Shown piece after piece: positions 1 through 9,227 of a stretch of DNA of 64,000 bases; position 1 is the first letter of the stretch, and each line of letters opens with the position of its first letter. This DNA comes from Nocardia asteroides (GTDB lineage: Bacteria; Actinomycetota; Actinomycetes; Mycobacteriales; Mycobacteriaceae): positions 1,426,001 through 1,490,000 of the forward strand of contig CP082844.1 in assembly GCA_019930625.1 (NCBI GenBank). The letters run 5' to 3'. Below the pieces are notes generated by a model. It did not search any database. It had not been told where the DNA came from and worked only from the letters and a program-made list of their open reading frames with translations. A program made the translations under genes and the position numbers.

Positions 1-114
1 TGATTTCAGTAGGGCGTCGTCTCTGTCGAGCAGGTAGGGCAGAACGTAGAAGGTACCGACGGCCAACAACCCCAAGCCGACGGCAACGATTCCTGCGGTG
101 ACGATCTGAACCAT
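1..114 (-). CDS. N-terminus of a small membrane protein, cut by the window edge
   Basis: An open frame reads leftward from an ATG at 114 off the window start. The 38 visible residues begin MVQIVTAGIVAVGLGLLAVG and form one clear transmembrane helix, followed by a short aromatic stretch (TFYVLPYLLDRDD). No good ribosome binding site precedes the ATG, and too little is visible to name a family. It is divergent from the regulator at 255. It could be chance coding, but the hydrophobic pattern is protein-like. Confidence 0.35.
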   Translation of the reverse strand, partial: MVQIVTAGIVAVGLGLLAVGTFYVLPYLLDRDDALLKS

Positions 115-254
115 GCGAAGAGTTTCGGCAGCGCACCAGTCTGTCCGCGTCGCCACCAATGCATCACCTTGATCAGCGAAACCGACGGAGGTATCTTCTA
201 TGTCTCATCTTCGCTGCGTGGCTGGAGTCAGAAAACCCGAGAGCCGGTGCACCT

Positions 255-1106
255 ATGCCAACCGTACTGAAAGCACTACTGCAACAGCGCCACCTCCAAA
301 CCGTGTCCGCGTTCAACCGCGAATACGACAGGGTCGCGAGCGAATCCGAACCCGAACTCGTCGGCGCAGGACCGAAGAAGGCGCAGTTCTATCGTTGGCT
401 CTCCGGAAATCTCACCAGCCTCCCCTACCCCCATCACCGCCGGATCTTGGAGGCCATGTTCCCCGGCTGGTCGGCCGACGAGTTGTTCGAAGACTGTGCG
501 AGTTCCAGCGATGTTCGATCAGGCCGCAAAATACGCAATATCGCAGACTTTTCCGTTCGGGACATGGCCGACGTCGAGGCGATCTTCGCAAACCGAACCG
601 ACTTCCTGCACGCCATGCCGCCACGAAAGCTGTTCGAGAGTACCCGGCGGATCGATATGGCGGGCCTGTCGCTGAATCTGCTCTGCCAGCAGTATTCGGA
701 TACCGACCTCATGAAGTTGCTCGAGTCCGGTGTCACCCTCCGCTGCCTATTCCTCGACCCGAGCGGAACCCATATCCGCCTTCGAGAGACCGAGGAGGGT
801 CATGCACCTGGTGTGCTGTCAAGCCTGACGGAACTGAACATGAAGTGCTTGATACGAGTGCAGAAAAAATTCGCCCCATCACAGGCGAAGCCCATTCGAA
901 TCCGCACCTACGATGAAACCGTCCGCTTCAATATCACCATTGTCGACTCGGCAGTCTGCATCATCCAGCCCTACCTACCCAGAGCCCGAGGAGTCGAATC
1001 ACCGACACTGGTCGCTCGAAAATCAGAGTCAACAGGGCTTTTTGACACGTTCTCCGAAGTTTTCGAAACGATGTGGTCCAGTGGCCGGGAGGTACCGTCG
1101 ATATGA
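255..1106 (+). CDS. DUF5919-type transcriptional regulator
   Basis: Predicted DNA-binding regulator of 283 residues. The N-terminal ~75 residues (LLQQRHLQTVSAFNREYD, then GPKKAQFYRWLSG and LPYPHHRRILEAMFPGW) match the N-terminal module common in Streptomyces and Nocardia regulators that carry a C-terminal DUF5919 domain. The rest (about residues 110-275) fits DUF5919, a domain of unknown mechanism. The frame is open from 159, but the first 32 residues look non-coding, so the ATG at 255 was chosen. The stop overlaps the next start as ATGA, so the gene is translationally coupled to the phosphatase that follows. The ligand is unknown. Confidence 0.75.
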   Translation: MPTVLKALLQQRHLQTVSAFNREYDRVASESEPELVGAGPKKAQFYRWLSGNLTSLPYPHHRRILEAMFPGWSADELFEDCASSSDVRSGRKIRNIADFSVRDMADVEAIFANRTDFLHAMPPRKLFESTRRIDMAGLSLNLLCQQYSDTDLMKLLESGVTLRCLFLDPSGTHIRLRETEEGHAPGVLSSLTELNMKCLIRVQKKFAPSQAKPIRIRTYDETVRFNITIVDSAVCIIQPYLPRARGVESPTLVARKSESTGLFDTFSEVFETMWSSGREVPSI

Positions 1107-1903
1107 CAGTGAGTCGCGACGAACTGCTCGCGGTCGCCCGTTCGGCTGTCGAGCGGGGAGCGGCACTGCTCCGCACGGCTGACCGAGGAAGCGTCCGCGC
1201 AAAGAGCGACCGAGATTACGTGACCGACCTCGATCATCTGATTCAAGACCAGATCAGGAGATATCTGGCCGATACGACGCCCACGTTCGGTTTTCTGGGG
1301 GAGGAAATCGATGACATGTCGATCCCCAGCTCTGGAGAATCCCTGTGGGTGCTCGACCCGATCGACGGTACATCCAACTTCATCCATGGACTCCCGCTCT
1401 GCGCGGTGTCGCTGGCTCTGGTTCGCGACAGGAAACCAGTGATCGGAGTCGTCGGCGCACCTTTTCTCGGCCTGGAGTACCACGCTGCCGCCGGGCAGGG
1501 TGCGTTCTGCAATGACAAGCCGATCTACGCGAGCAAAACCGAAACACTCGGTGGGGCGATCGTCTCGATTGGTGATTACGCGGTCGGACCGGAGGCGGAG
1601 CTGAAGAATAAGCGGCGGATCGCTCTCACCGCCGCACTGGCGGCAACCATGGAGCGAGTACGCATGTTCGGATCTGCTGCTCTCGATCTCGTGTGGGTTG
1701 CCGAGGGACGAACCGACGCCTGCGTTATGCTGTCCAATAAGCCCTGGGATACAGCCGCTGGTGTGCTCATCGCACGAGAGGCGGGCGCAATCGTCCTCGA
1801 CTCCGCCTCCCGCCGGCACAGCCTCGACTCCGCTGACACGATCGCTGCCGCACCCGCCATCGCCGATCAACTCATGAGCCTGATCGATGAAACGATCCGC
1901 TGA
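1103..1903 (+). CDS. Inositol monophosphatase family protein
   Basis: Mg2+-dependent phosphatase of 266 residues from the inositol monophosphatase / histidinol-phosphatase / CysQ superfamily, presumably cytosolic. Visible family motifs are GEE (66-68), WVLDPIDGTSNFIHG (82-96, metal ligands Asp85 and Asp88) and WDTAAG (215-220). The ATG at 1103 overlaps the stop of the upstream regulator (ATGA), which fixes the start and implies co-expression. The substrate cannot be read from sequence: inositol-1-phosphate, histidinol phosphate and 3'-phosphoadenosine phosphates are all possible. Pairing with a DUF5919 regulator suggests a dedicated rather than housekeeping role. Confidence 0.87.
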   Translation: MTVSRDELLAVARSAVERGAALLRTADRGSVRAKSDRDYVTDLDHLIQDQIRRYLADTTPTFGFLGEEIDDMSIPSSGESLWVLDPIDGTSNFIHGLPLCAVSLALVRDRKPVIGVVGAPFLGLEYHAAAGQGAFCNDKPIYASKTETLGGAIVSIGDYAVGPEAELKNKRRIALTAALAATMERVRMFGSAALDLVWVAEGRTDACVMLSNKPWDTAAGVLIAREAGAIVLDSASRRHSLDSADTIAAAPAIADQLMSLIDETIR

Positions 1904-2003
1904 CTACCGACGACCTGACCCGACGGGGTCGGCCAGGCTCTCCATCGGTAGCTGATCATCCTCTGGCGCTCCAAACGGATGCGCCCGTAATCCGCAGCAA
2001 AGC

Positions 2004-2411
2004 TCAGGGGCGAGTCGAGATCTGCTGAACGGCCCAGCCGTTTCCGTCCGGGTCGTTGAAGAAGAAGAATCCGACGTTGTCCAGTGGGTCGGGCATGGGT
2101 GTCGGGTTTTCGCCGACGGCTTGGATTTCAGTTACCTCGACGCCCCGGGAGGTCAGTTCCTCATGGGCCTTGCGCAGATCGTTGACCACCAGTTGCAGGC
2201 CCTGCTGGGAGCCGGGCGGCAGGTCCGGCACCGCGCCCTCACCGATCACGATCGAGCATCCCGAGCCGGGCGGGGTGAGCTGCACGATGCGTACGCCGTC
2301 GGCGACCTTGGTGTCGTGGTCGACGGTGAAGCCTAGTTGCTCGGCGTAGAACTGCTTGGCCCGGTCGATATCCGACACGGGGACGATCACGACCTCGAGT
2401 GTCCAGTTCAC
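2004..2411 (-). CDS. VOC (glyoxalase/bleomycin-resistance fold) protein
   Basis: Small cytosolic protein of 135 residues with the paired beta-alpha-beta-beta-beta modules of the vicinal-oxygen-chelate superfamily. The N-terminal half reads VVIVPVSDIDRAKQFYAEQLGF; the C-terminal half has VGFFFFNDPDGNGWAVQQI. Members include glyoxalases, dioxygenases and antibiotic-binding proteins, so the substrate is open. It is transcribed alone, ending 100 bp from the convergent phosphatase gene and starting 73 bp from the end of the TetR gene upstream on the same strand. Confidence 0.85.
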   Translation of the reverse strand: MNWTLEVVIVPVSDIDRAKQFYAEQLGFTVDHDTKVADGVRIVQLTPPGSGCSIVIGEGAVPDLPPGSQQGLQLVVNDLRKAHEELTSRGVEVTEIQAVGENPTPMPDPLDNVGFFFFNDPDGNGWAVQQISTRP

Positions 2412-2484
2412 GGCACATCCTTTCCGGCGACTGCGGTATTCCTACCAGTGCAGACCAGTGCGCACGGCGAAATTCATCGGCGCG

Positions 2485-3129
2485 CTATCGCCGTGCCCAC
2501 CGCCAGGCGAACTCGCCCGGCCCCGGTGGGGGGCCGGGCAGGTCACCGTCCGCGCTCAGCCCGGCCACGAGCATCGCGAGGACGCGCCTGCGCAGCTGGA
2601 CGGTGCGCTCCGGGGCGGGTACCGCGACCGCCGCGCAGGACTCCAGGATCAACCCGAGATCCTGCGGCGTCACGTCGGGACGCAGCTTGCCGGTGGCGTG
2701 GGCGCGGCTCACTATCTCTTCGGTCGCCGCACCGGAGCGCCGGATGTCCGGCAGCATCGACTCGTCGGGGGTGAAGGTGCCCGCGAGATGCACGGTGAGC
2801 GAGTGCACGTCGGCGTCCACCACCCGCTCCAGAAAGCCGACGAGGCCACGCCAGCCGTCCGCCTCCCCGAGCGCCGCTTCGGCTTCCACGTTGTACCGGC
2901 GCAGGCCGTCGTGGCAGAGCTTGCGCAGCAGCGCTTCTTTGCTCGGGTAGCGGCGATACAGGGCGCTGATCCCGACGCCCGCGCGTTCCGCGACGGCGGA
3001 GATCGGGGCGGTGGCGTCGGCGAGGAACACCGCGCGGGCAGCCTCCAAGATCAGACCGTCGTTGCGGGCCGCCTGCGCCTTGCGGCCAGGTAGACCCTTC
3101 TGAGCTGGGATATCAGTTGTCTTCGGCAT
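2485..3129 (-). CDS. TetR-family regulator, divergent from epoxide hydrolase
   Basis: Repressor of 214 residues. The N-terminal helix-turn-helix is clear (ILEAARAVFLADATAPISAVAERAGVGISALYRRYPSKEALL, about 27-68), with a TetR-type ligand-binding C-terminus. The ATG at 3129 (MPKTTDIP) is the first plausible start; the frame stays open far upstream because it lies antisense to the epoxide hydrolase. The 87-bp intergenic space holds two copies of a partly symmetric operator, so it very probably represses itself and the divergent hydrolase. The inducer is unknown, perhaps an epoxide or a hydrolase substrate. Confidence 0.88.
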   Translation of the reverse strand: MPKTTDIPAQKGLPGRKAQAARNDGLILEAARAVFLADATAPISAVAERAGVGISALYRRYPSKEALLRKLCHDGLRRYNVEAEAALGEADGWRGLVGFLERVVDADVHSLTVHLAGTFTPDESMLPDIRRSGAATEEIVSRAHATGKLRPDVTPQDLGLILESCAAVAVPAPERTVQLRRRVLAMLVAGLSADGDLPGPPPGPGEFAWRWARR

Positions 3130-3142
3130 GAATTCAGGATAG

Positions 3143-3201
3143 CAGTTGAAACGGAATGCTCCGTTCTGATACAGTTGAAACAGAACCGAGCATTCCGTTT
3201 C
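3143..3201. promoter_or_regulatory. Probable TetR operator pair
   Basis: Two 21-bp arms (3148-3168 and 3181-3201) are reverse complements at 20 of 21 positions, 12 bp apart. Each arm is itself a small dyad: ACGGA-ATGC-TCCGT at 3151-3164, and ACCGA-GCAT-TCCGT in the second. A direct repeat CAGTTGAAAC(G/A)GAA at 3143 and 3172 adds to the order. The sites lie between the TetR and epoxide hydrolase starts. Confidence 0.75.
3146..3175 (+). promoter_or_regulatory. Candidate promoter of the epoxide hydrolase
   Basis: TTGAAA (3146-3151) and TACAGT (3170-3175) are separated by 18 bp and sit inside the operator pair, so TetR binding would block polymerase. The start codon follows 41 bp later. The boxes were found by eye only. 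Confidence 0.45.
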
Positions 3202-3216
3202 GATCAGGAGCAGCAG

Positions 3217-4299
3217 ATGACCGCGATCACCCCCTTCCGCATCGACGTCGACCAGGCCGACCTGGACGACCTGCGCGACCGGCTGGCCCGCACCCGCTGG
3301 GCCGAGCAGATCCCGGGCTCGGGCGACACCTACGGGGTGAGCGTCGAGCGGGTGCGCCACCTGGTCGGCTACTGGCGTGACGGGTTCGATTGGCGGGCGG
3401 TCGAGCAGTCGCTGAACGCGTATCCGCAGTTCACCACCGAGATCGACGGCCAGAACATCCACTTCCTGCACGTGAAGTCCGCGCAGGACAACGCGTTTCC
3501 GCTGATTCTCACGCACGGCTGGCCCGGCACCTTCGTCGAGTTCGTCGGCGTCATCGAGCCGCTCACCGCGGCCGGGTTCGATCTGGTGATCCCCTCCGTG
3601 CCGGGATACGGATTCTCCGGTCCCACCACCGAGACGGGCTGGAACGACACCCGGATCGCCCGCGCCTGGGCCGAGCTGATGCGACGGCTCGGATACACCC
3701 GCTACGGCGCGGTGGGCAACGACGGCGGCTCGCAGATCTCGCCGGAACTCGGGCGGGTGGCGCCGGACAACGTGGTCGGCGTGCACGTCACGCAGGTGTA
3801 CTCGTTCCCCTCCGGCGATCCGGCGGAGCTGGCCGATCTCGACGAAGGCGAGCAGCAGTCGCTGGCCACCCTGGACTGGTTCGTCAAGAACAAGATGGGC
3901 TTCAACGTGCTGCAATCGCAGCAGCCGCAGACGCTGGCGCACGCGATCACGGATTCGCCCGCCGGGTTGGTCGGCTGGAACGGCCAGCTGCTCGGTCCGG
4001 ATCTCGACGACGACTTCGTGCTGACCAACATCGCGATCCACTGGCTGACGGGCACCGCCGGTTCGGCGATCCGGCACTACTTCGAGAAGGACAAGGCCGA
4101 GCACCCCACCGCCCCGACCACGGTTCCGCTCGCGCTGTGCGGCTCCGCGGGCGATTTCCACGGCATCCGGCGCTTCGCCGAGCGCGACCACAACATCGTG
4201 TCGTGGCGCACGCACGACGTGTACACCCACTACCTGCACCATGTGGCGCCCGCGTTGATGGCGGAGGAGATCACGAAGTTCTTCACCGAGCTGCGCTGA
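3217..4299 (+). CDS. Epoxide hydrolase, N-terminal EHN domain plus alpha/beta hydrolase
   Basis: Protein of 360 residues resembling microsomal-type epoxide hydrolases, which open epoxides to vicinal diols through an aspartyl ester. The first ~95 residues form the EHN domain (DLDDLRDRLARTRW). The oxyanion motif HGWPG is at 100-104 and the nucleophile elbow GNDGGS at 167-172, with Asp169 as nucleophile. The catalytic histidine region is unusual: the tail reads THYLHHVAPALMAEEI rather than the common GGHF pattern. The ATG at 3217 follows AGGAGC; an in-frame ATG at 3175 lies inside the operator and was rejected. Under the divergent TetR. Confidence 0.87.
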   Translation: MTAITPFRIDVDQADLDDLRDRLARTRWAEQIPGSGDTYGVSVERVRHLVGYWRDGFDWRAVEQSLNAYPQFTTEIDGQNIHFLHVKSAQDNAFPLILTHGWPGTFVEFVGVIEPLTAAGFDLVIPSVPGYGFSGPTTETGWNDTRIARAWAELMRRLGYTRYGAVGNDGGSQISPELGRVAPDNVVGVHVTQVYSFPSGDPAELADLDEGEQQSLATLDWFVKNKMGFNVLQSQQPQTLAHAITDSPAGLVGWNGQLLGPDLDDDFVLTNIAIHWLTGTAGSAIRHYFEKDKAEHPTAPTTVPLALCGSAGDFHGIRRFAERDHNIVSWRTHDVYTHYLHHVAPALMAEEITKFFTELR

Positions 4300-4307
4300 T
4301 CGGTGAC

Positions 4308-4339
4308 GTGGCCGCCACGCCGGTCGCAGTGGCGGCCAC
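4308..4339 (+). terminator. Hairpin after epoxide hydrolase
   Basis: A perfect 11-bp stem (GTGGCCGCCAC / GTGGCGGCCAC) with a 10-nt loop begins 8 nt after the hydrolase stop. There is no U-tract, as is common for actinobacterial terminators. Confidence 0.6.
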
Positions 4340-4354
4340 TTCGCACGCTGGTTC

Positions 4355-4401
4355 GAGACAGTCTCTTATGTCATCGAGACTCACGGCCATGGTTCGTCTC
4401 G
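4355..4401. promoter_or_regulatory. Repeated GAGAC/GTCTC half-sites upstream of the NmrA-like gene
   Basis: GAGACAGTCTC (4355-4365) is a small dyad. A second dyad, CGAGAC (4375-4380) and GTCTCG (4396-4401), follows. All four half-sites lie 60-110 bp upstream of the next start. A regulator site is likely, but no regulator gene is adjacent. Confidence 0.4.
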
Positions 4402-4462
4402 CTACGCGCTGATGTACTGGATTGACCAACAGCACAGAAGCTTTCGAACCAGGAGAGAAACC

Positions 4463-5086
4463 ATGAGAATCGCAGTCTTCGGCGCCACCGGTACCGTCGG
4501 TCGTCTCGTCGTCGAGCGGGCCCTGCAGGAGGGGCATGAGGTCACGGCGTTCACCCGCAGCGCGGCGGGCGTAACGCAGCGCCACGAGCGGCTGCGCGTA
4601 GTGGAAGGCGACGTGCTGGACACGCATTCGGTGCAGCGCGCGGTGGAGGGACAGGACGCGGTGCTGATCTCGCTCGGCAACGGCCGCAAGGGCGTGGTCC
4701 GGGCGGGCGGCACCAAAGCGGTCATCGACGCGATGAATCGCACCGGTGTCAAGCGACTGATCTGCCAGACGACCCTCGGCGTCGGCGACAGCCGGGGCAA
4801 CCTGAACTTCCTGTGGAAGTACGTGATGTTCGGGCTGCTGCTGCGTCCCGCCTACGCCGATCACGTCCGGCAGGAGCAGTACGTCCAGGCCAGCGATCTG
4901 GACTGGACGATCGTGCGGCCGAGCGCGTTCACCGACGGACCGCGCACCGGCAGCTACCGGCGCGGATTCCCGGCGGACGAGCGTGGTCTCGCCTTGAAGA
5001 TCACCCGCGCCGACATCGCCGACTTCATGATCGAGCAACTGACCGACACCACCTACCTCCGCCAGGCGCCCGGCATCTCGAGCTGA
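4463..5086 (+). CDS. NAD(P)H-binding NmrA/SDR-like oxidoreductase
   Basis: Rossmann-fold protein of 207 residues with the dinucleotide motif FGATGTVGR (6-14), of the atypical short-chain dehydrogenase class that includes NmrA-like and biliverdin-reductase-B-like proteins. The DWTIVRPSAFTDG segment is typical of this class. The ATG at 4463 has AGGAGAG 5 nt upstream; the longer in-frame start at 4412 adds unlikely residues. Substrate unknown. Transcribed alone, facing the GTPase gene. Confidence 0.85.
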   Translation: MRIAVFGATGTVGRLVVERALQEGHEVTAFTRSAAGVTQRHERLRVVEGDVLDTHSVQRAVEGQDAVLISLGNGRKGVVRAGGTKAVIDAMNRTGVKRLICQTTLGVGDSRGNLNFLWKYVMFGLLLRPAYADHVRQEQYVQASDLDWTIVRPSAFTDGPRTGSYRRGFPADERGLALKITRADIADFMIEQLTDTTYLRQAPGISS

Positions 5087-5115
5087 GAACGGCCCGCCAT
5101 GCGGTGGCGCAGCGA

Positions 5116-5149
5116 CGGCCCACGTCCCGGCATCGGCGAGCGTGGGCCG
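5116..5149. terminator. Bidirectional hairpin between convergent genes
   Basis: CGGCCCACG (5116-5124) pairs with CGTGGGCCG (5141-5149), a perfect 9-bp stem with a 16-nt loop, in the 72-bp space between the stops of the NmrA-like gene and the CobW-type gene. It could serve both. Confidence 0.5.
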
Positions 5150-5158
5150 CCGCCGTTG

Positions 5159-6295
<1,137 letters not shown>

Positions 6296-6302
6296 GGGGT
6301 TA

Positions 6303-6321
6303 ATGATAACGATTTTCATTT
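6303..6321 (-). promoter_or_regulatory. Zur-like (Fur-family) operator
   Basis: AATGATAAC-G-ATTTTCATT is a 9-1-9 inverted repeat with 7 of 9 pairs matching, close to the AT-rich TGAAAAT-type boxes of actinobacterial Zur/FurB. It lies immediately upstream of the preferred GTPase start, where a bound repressor would block the promoter. Confidence 0.7.
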
Positions 6322-6385
6322 GCTGTCGGCGAACCGGTCCCGGGCGCCGGTGTCGACGCGGCCGCACCGCCGTAGGGTTTGTGTC

Positions 6386-7228
6386 GTGAAATTGCTGCCA
6401 TTGCCCGCCGAGGGGCAGACCCCCGTCCGGGCGCTCACCATCGCCGGTACCGATTCCGGCGGAGGCGCCGGAATCCAAGCCGATACCCGCACGATGGCGT
6501 TGTGCGGCGTGCACGCCTTGGTGGCGGTGGCGGCGGTGACCGTGCAGAACTCGGTGGGTGTCAGCGGCTTTCACGAGATTCCGCCGCAGGTCGTGGCCGA
6601 TCAGGTGCGCTCGGTCGCCGGGGACATCGGCGTCGGTGCCGCGAAGACCGGCATGCTGGCCTCCACCGCGATCATCGAGGCGGTCGCCGCGGTGTGCCGG
6701 GAGGTCGGCATCGGTCGCGAGGGCGACATTCCGCTGGTCGTCGATCCGGTCGCGGCCTCGATGCACGGCGACCCCCTGTTGCACGCCGAGGCGCTGGACG
6801 CGGTGCGAAACACGCTGATTCCGCTCGCGACCGTGGTGACGCCGAACCTGGACGAAGTCCGCCTGCTCACGGGCATCGACGTCGACGACGACGATTCGGC
6901 GCGACGCGCGGCCGAGGCGCTGCACAAGCTGGGGCCGCGGTGGGCGATCGTCAAGGGCGGGCATCTGCGCTCGTCGGAGTACAGCACCGATCTGCTGTTC
7001 GACGGAGAGCAGTTCCTCGAGTTCACCGCGCCGCGCATCGCGACCGGCAACGACCACGGCGGCGGCGACACGCTGGCCGCCGCGATCGCCTGCGCGCTGG
7101 CACACGGCTATCCGGTGCCCGAAGCGGTGGAATTCGCCAAGGAGTGGACCTATCGCTGCCTTGCCGCGTCCTACGACCTGGGGGCGGGCCACGGTCCGGT
7201 CTCCCCGCTGTGGCGGTTGCAGAGCTGA
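6386..7228 (+). CDS. thiD: Hydroxymethylpyrimidine / phosphomethylpyrimidine kinase
   Basis: Makes the pyrimidine half of thiamine by two successive ATP-dependent phosphorylations of HMP. The 280-residue ribokinase-fold protein begins VKLLPLP and shows [20 protein letters not shown] near the N-terminus and the anion-hole region [13 protein letters not shown] near the C-terminus. The GTG at 6386 is the only reasonable start; the frame is open upstream only because it is antisense to the GTPase. It stands away from thiG/S/O/E at 27-30 kb. A pyridoxal-kinase activity is possible in this family but less likely. Confidence 0.88.
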   Translation: MKLLPLPAEGQTPVRALTIAGTDSGGGAGIQADTRTMALCGVHALVAVAAVTVQNSVGVSGFHEIPPQVVADQVRSVAGDIGVGAAKTGMLASTAIIEAVAAVCREVGIGREGDIPLVVDPVAASMHGDPLLHAEALDAVRNTLIPLATVVTPNLDEVRLLTGIDVDDDDSARRAAEALHKLGPRWAIVKGGHLRSSEYSTDLLFDGEQFLEFTAPRIATGNDHGGGDTLAAAIACALAHGYPVPEAVEFAKEWTYRCLAASYDLGAGHGPVSPLWRLQS

Positions 7229-7377
7229 CCGCTCGGCGCGCGTCGTTTCTTGTCGGTGGCTGCTGCGATACTGAGGAGGTCGCGGACACAGGTGGCCTCA
7301 ACGGCGAGGCGATCAGAACAACGTTGTTCGGCGTGGATGCGGCACCCGACCTCGGCGCCGTCCCGGGGGCGCTCCGG

Positions 7378-8100
7378 TCACATAGATGAAAAAGCCGAAT
7401 GCAGCGGAAGTTCGGCCGCGATCACGATGCCGTGTAGCCGAGCGCTCGCCGTTACCAGCGCGAATATGATCTCGCTCAGATAGTCGGCGAACTCTTCGAC
7501 CGACATGGCGGGCGGCTGCGAACGGTTCACCCCCAGCCACCAATCGGTGGCCGATGCCACCGCGCCGAAGATCGAATAGATCACCAGCTCCACGCTCACG
7601 ATTCGCACCGACTCGTCGTCCACGGCGTCGGCGAACAGCTCGGCGGCGCGTGCGGCGGACTGCCTGGCCGATTGCAGGGCGCGGTCGCCATCATCGGACC
7701 GCTGCGTGAAATGACTGTGCAGCATGAACCGGAAGACGTTCGGCTGCCGCGACACCACCAGCGCGTATTCGGTCGCCGCGCGGCGCACGAGGTCACCGGC
7801 CGAGTCGCCGGTCAGGTCGAAGCTGGTCATGATCTGTTCCCAGAGCATGTCGCGCACCCGGTCGGCGATCGCGTTGTAGAGGTCGGTCTTGTCCTCGAAA
7901 TGCCGATACAGCTTCGGCTTGGCCGCGCCCGCCTCCTTGGCGATGTCGCCCATGCTGACGGCGGGACCGAACTTGTCCAGCGCGCGGAACGCCGCGTCGA
8001 CGAATTCCTCGCGCACCTTCTTGCGATGCTCGCGCCAGCGCTCGGTGCGCGCGTCCACGCGTCTGCTCGGCTGGTCCCCTACCGTCCGGCCGCTGAGCAT
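7378..8100 (-). CDS. TetR-family regulator
   Basis: Regulator of 240 residues with an N-terminal helix-turn-helix (FVDAAFRALDKFGPAVSMGDIAKEAGAAKPKLYRHFEDKTDL) and a long all-helical C-terminus containing a hydrophobic pocket segment (VELVIYSIFGAVASATDWWLG). The ATG at 8100 (MLSGRTVGDQ) was chosen over an earlier ATG at 8145, since the extra residues are untypical. No target gene is obvious: thiD is convergent and the gene upstream is a tiny basic protein. Lipid- or drug-responsive roles are common in this class, but nothing here decides it. Confidence 0.82.
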   Translation of the reverse strand: MLSGRTVGDQPSRRVDARTERWREHRKKVREEFVDAAFRALDKFGPAVSMGDIAKEAGAAKPKLYRHFEDKTDLYNAIADRVRDMLWEQIMTSFDLTGDSAGDLVRRAATEYALVVSRQPNVFRFMLHSHFTQRSDDGDRALQSARQSAARAAELFADAVDDESVRIVSVELVIYSIFGAVASATDWWLGVNRSQPPAMSVEEFADYLSEIIFALVTASARLHGIVIAAELPLHSAFSSM

Positions 8101-8225
8101 CACGAATTCGGATGCTACCTGCAACCACCGGTACCAAGCCCGCACCCGCCGACTCGACCGAGCTGTGCGGGCACTACGGGAGGTTCGCGATGCTCGAGCA
8201 GGACGCGCCGCCCCCGGCGGGAAAC

Positions 8226-8254
8226 CCGCTGAGCGAGGGATTCTCGCTCAGCGG
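8226..8254 (-). terminator. Strong hairpin after the small basic protein gene
   Basis: CCGCTGAGCGAG (8226-8237) and CTCGCTCAGCGG (8243-8254) form a perfect 12-bp stem with a 5-nt loop. It begins 6 nt beyond the stop of the gene at 8260 in the direction of transcription. Confidence 0.7.
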
Positions 8255-8259
8255 CGAGA

Positions 8260-8382
8260 TCAGCGCTTCTTGGAATCGATGGTGGGCTCGCCGGCGGCCT
8301 TGGCCTTCTTGTCCGCTCGCTTTTCCTTGAGGGTTTTCTCGGACTTCTTGGACATCGAGCTGCGCGGAGATTTGTCGGACAA
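8260..8382 (-). CDS. Small highly basic protein (40 aa)
   Basis: The 40-residue product is almost all charged: SPRSSMSKKSEKTLKEKR followed by ADKKAKAAGEPTIDSKKR. Short lysine-rich proteins of this kind recur in actinobacterial genomes; their role is not known to me, though nucleic-acid or ribosome association would fit. The TTG at 8382 has AAAGGA 6 nt upstream, giving a better start than the internal ATG (MSKKSEK) or the distant ATG at 8616. A strong terminator hairpin follows the stop, which supports a real gene. Confidence 0.6.
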   Translation of the reverse strand: MSDKSPRSSMSKKSEKTLKEKRADKKAKAAGEPTIDSKKR

Positions 8383-8718
8383 TCGTGGTCCTTTGTTCGG
8401 AGACCTGAATGGTCCCGCTGCTACCGACCGTACGCTACGTGGGCCACTTTTCCGGTGCGACCGACGAGTTCGGCTTGCAGGAACCTCACAGCTGAGACCC
8501 AGCTCCGTGGCAGCGTGGCCGCCGAATGTGGTCCGCATGACCGAGACTCTGACCGTCACGGCGGCGGAGCGAACCGTTCCACAACGGATTCGGGCGCCAC
8601 TCTTGGCATCCCGCAAAACGCCAGCGATGATGGTCGGGATGTGTGACGGCTCCTGGTCGGAGCCGGGGCCACCGCCACCATCAGGTCACGCGTCCACCGC
8701 GAACATCCAGGGAAACAA
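8383..8718. other. Intergenic region, no gene seen
   Basis: This 336-bp space separates the divergent basic-protein and glycine-zipper genes. Both promoters should lie here, but no convincing -10/-35 pair, repeat or RNA structure stood out. Open frames crossing it have no start signals or recognisable sequence. Confidence 0.5.
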
Positions 8719-9084
8719 TTGAACGCTTTCGTGAAGCTGGCCGTGACGGTGGTCAGCGCATTGGTCGCAACCGCGCTCACCGTCGGATTCGCCGCCACCG
8801 CGTCGGCCGCCCCCGCCGACCGGGCCGAGCCGATCGCCGCCGCGACCGGTGAACCCCCGCAGGTCACTTACATCAAGGCGTGCCTGCCGCCCGGCGACAC
8901 GATCGAACTGCGCACGGGCATCGGCGCGGCGATCGGGGCCGCGATCGGGGCGCTCGTCGGCCTGCCCGTCTTCTTCGTCGGCGCGATCCCCGGCGCTATC
9001 ATCGTCGGCCTGATCGGCGCCGCCATCGGAGCGTCTTCCTACGCCATCGACTCCGGGCGGCTCGAGCAACAAGGACTGTGCTGA
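8719..9084 (+). CDS. Secreted or membrane glycine-zipper protein
   Basis: Hypothetical protein of 121 residues. Residues 1-30 form a signal peptide (AVTVVSALVATALTV ... ATASAAPA). Residues ~66-108 are glycine- and alanine-rich with GxxxG spacing (IGAAIGAAIGALVG, then GAIPGAIIVGLIGAAIGAS), the glycine-zipper pattern of membrane-packing helices. The TTG at 8719 has AGGGAAA 4-10 nt upstream. Probably an envelope protein of unknown role; short proteins like this are frequent in Nocardia and Mycobacterium. Confidence 0.7.
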   Translation: MNAFVKLAVTVVSALVATALTVGFAATASAAPADRAEPIAAATGEPPQVTYIKACLPPGDTIELRTGIGAAIGAAIGALVGLPVFFVGAIPGAIIVGLIGAAIGASSYAIDSGRLEQQGLC

Positions 9085-9227
9085 TTGCCTGATTCGGCCG
9101 AACAGGCTCGCCACGGCGTCGCACCCTGCTGAAACGGGTGATGGCACTTGTGCCGTGTCCGTGGCAGGCCCGGCCTCTCGGGCACCGAAGGTCGGGCCGC
9201 ACGTCTTTCGGCCCACGGGCAGCGGTT

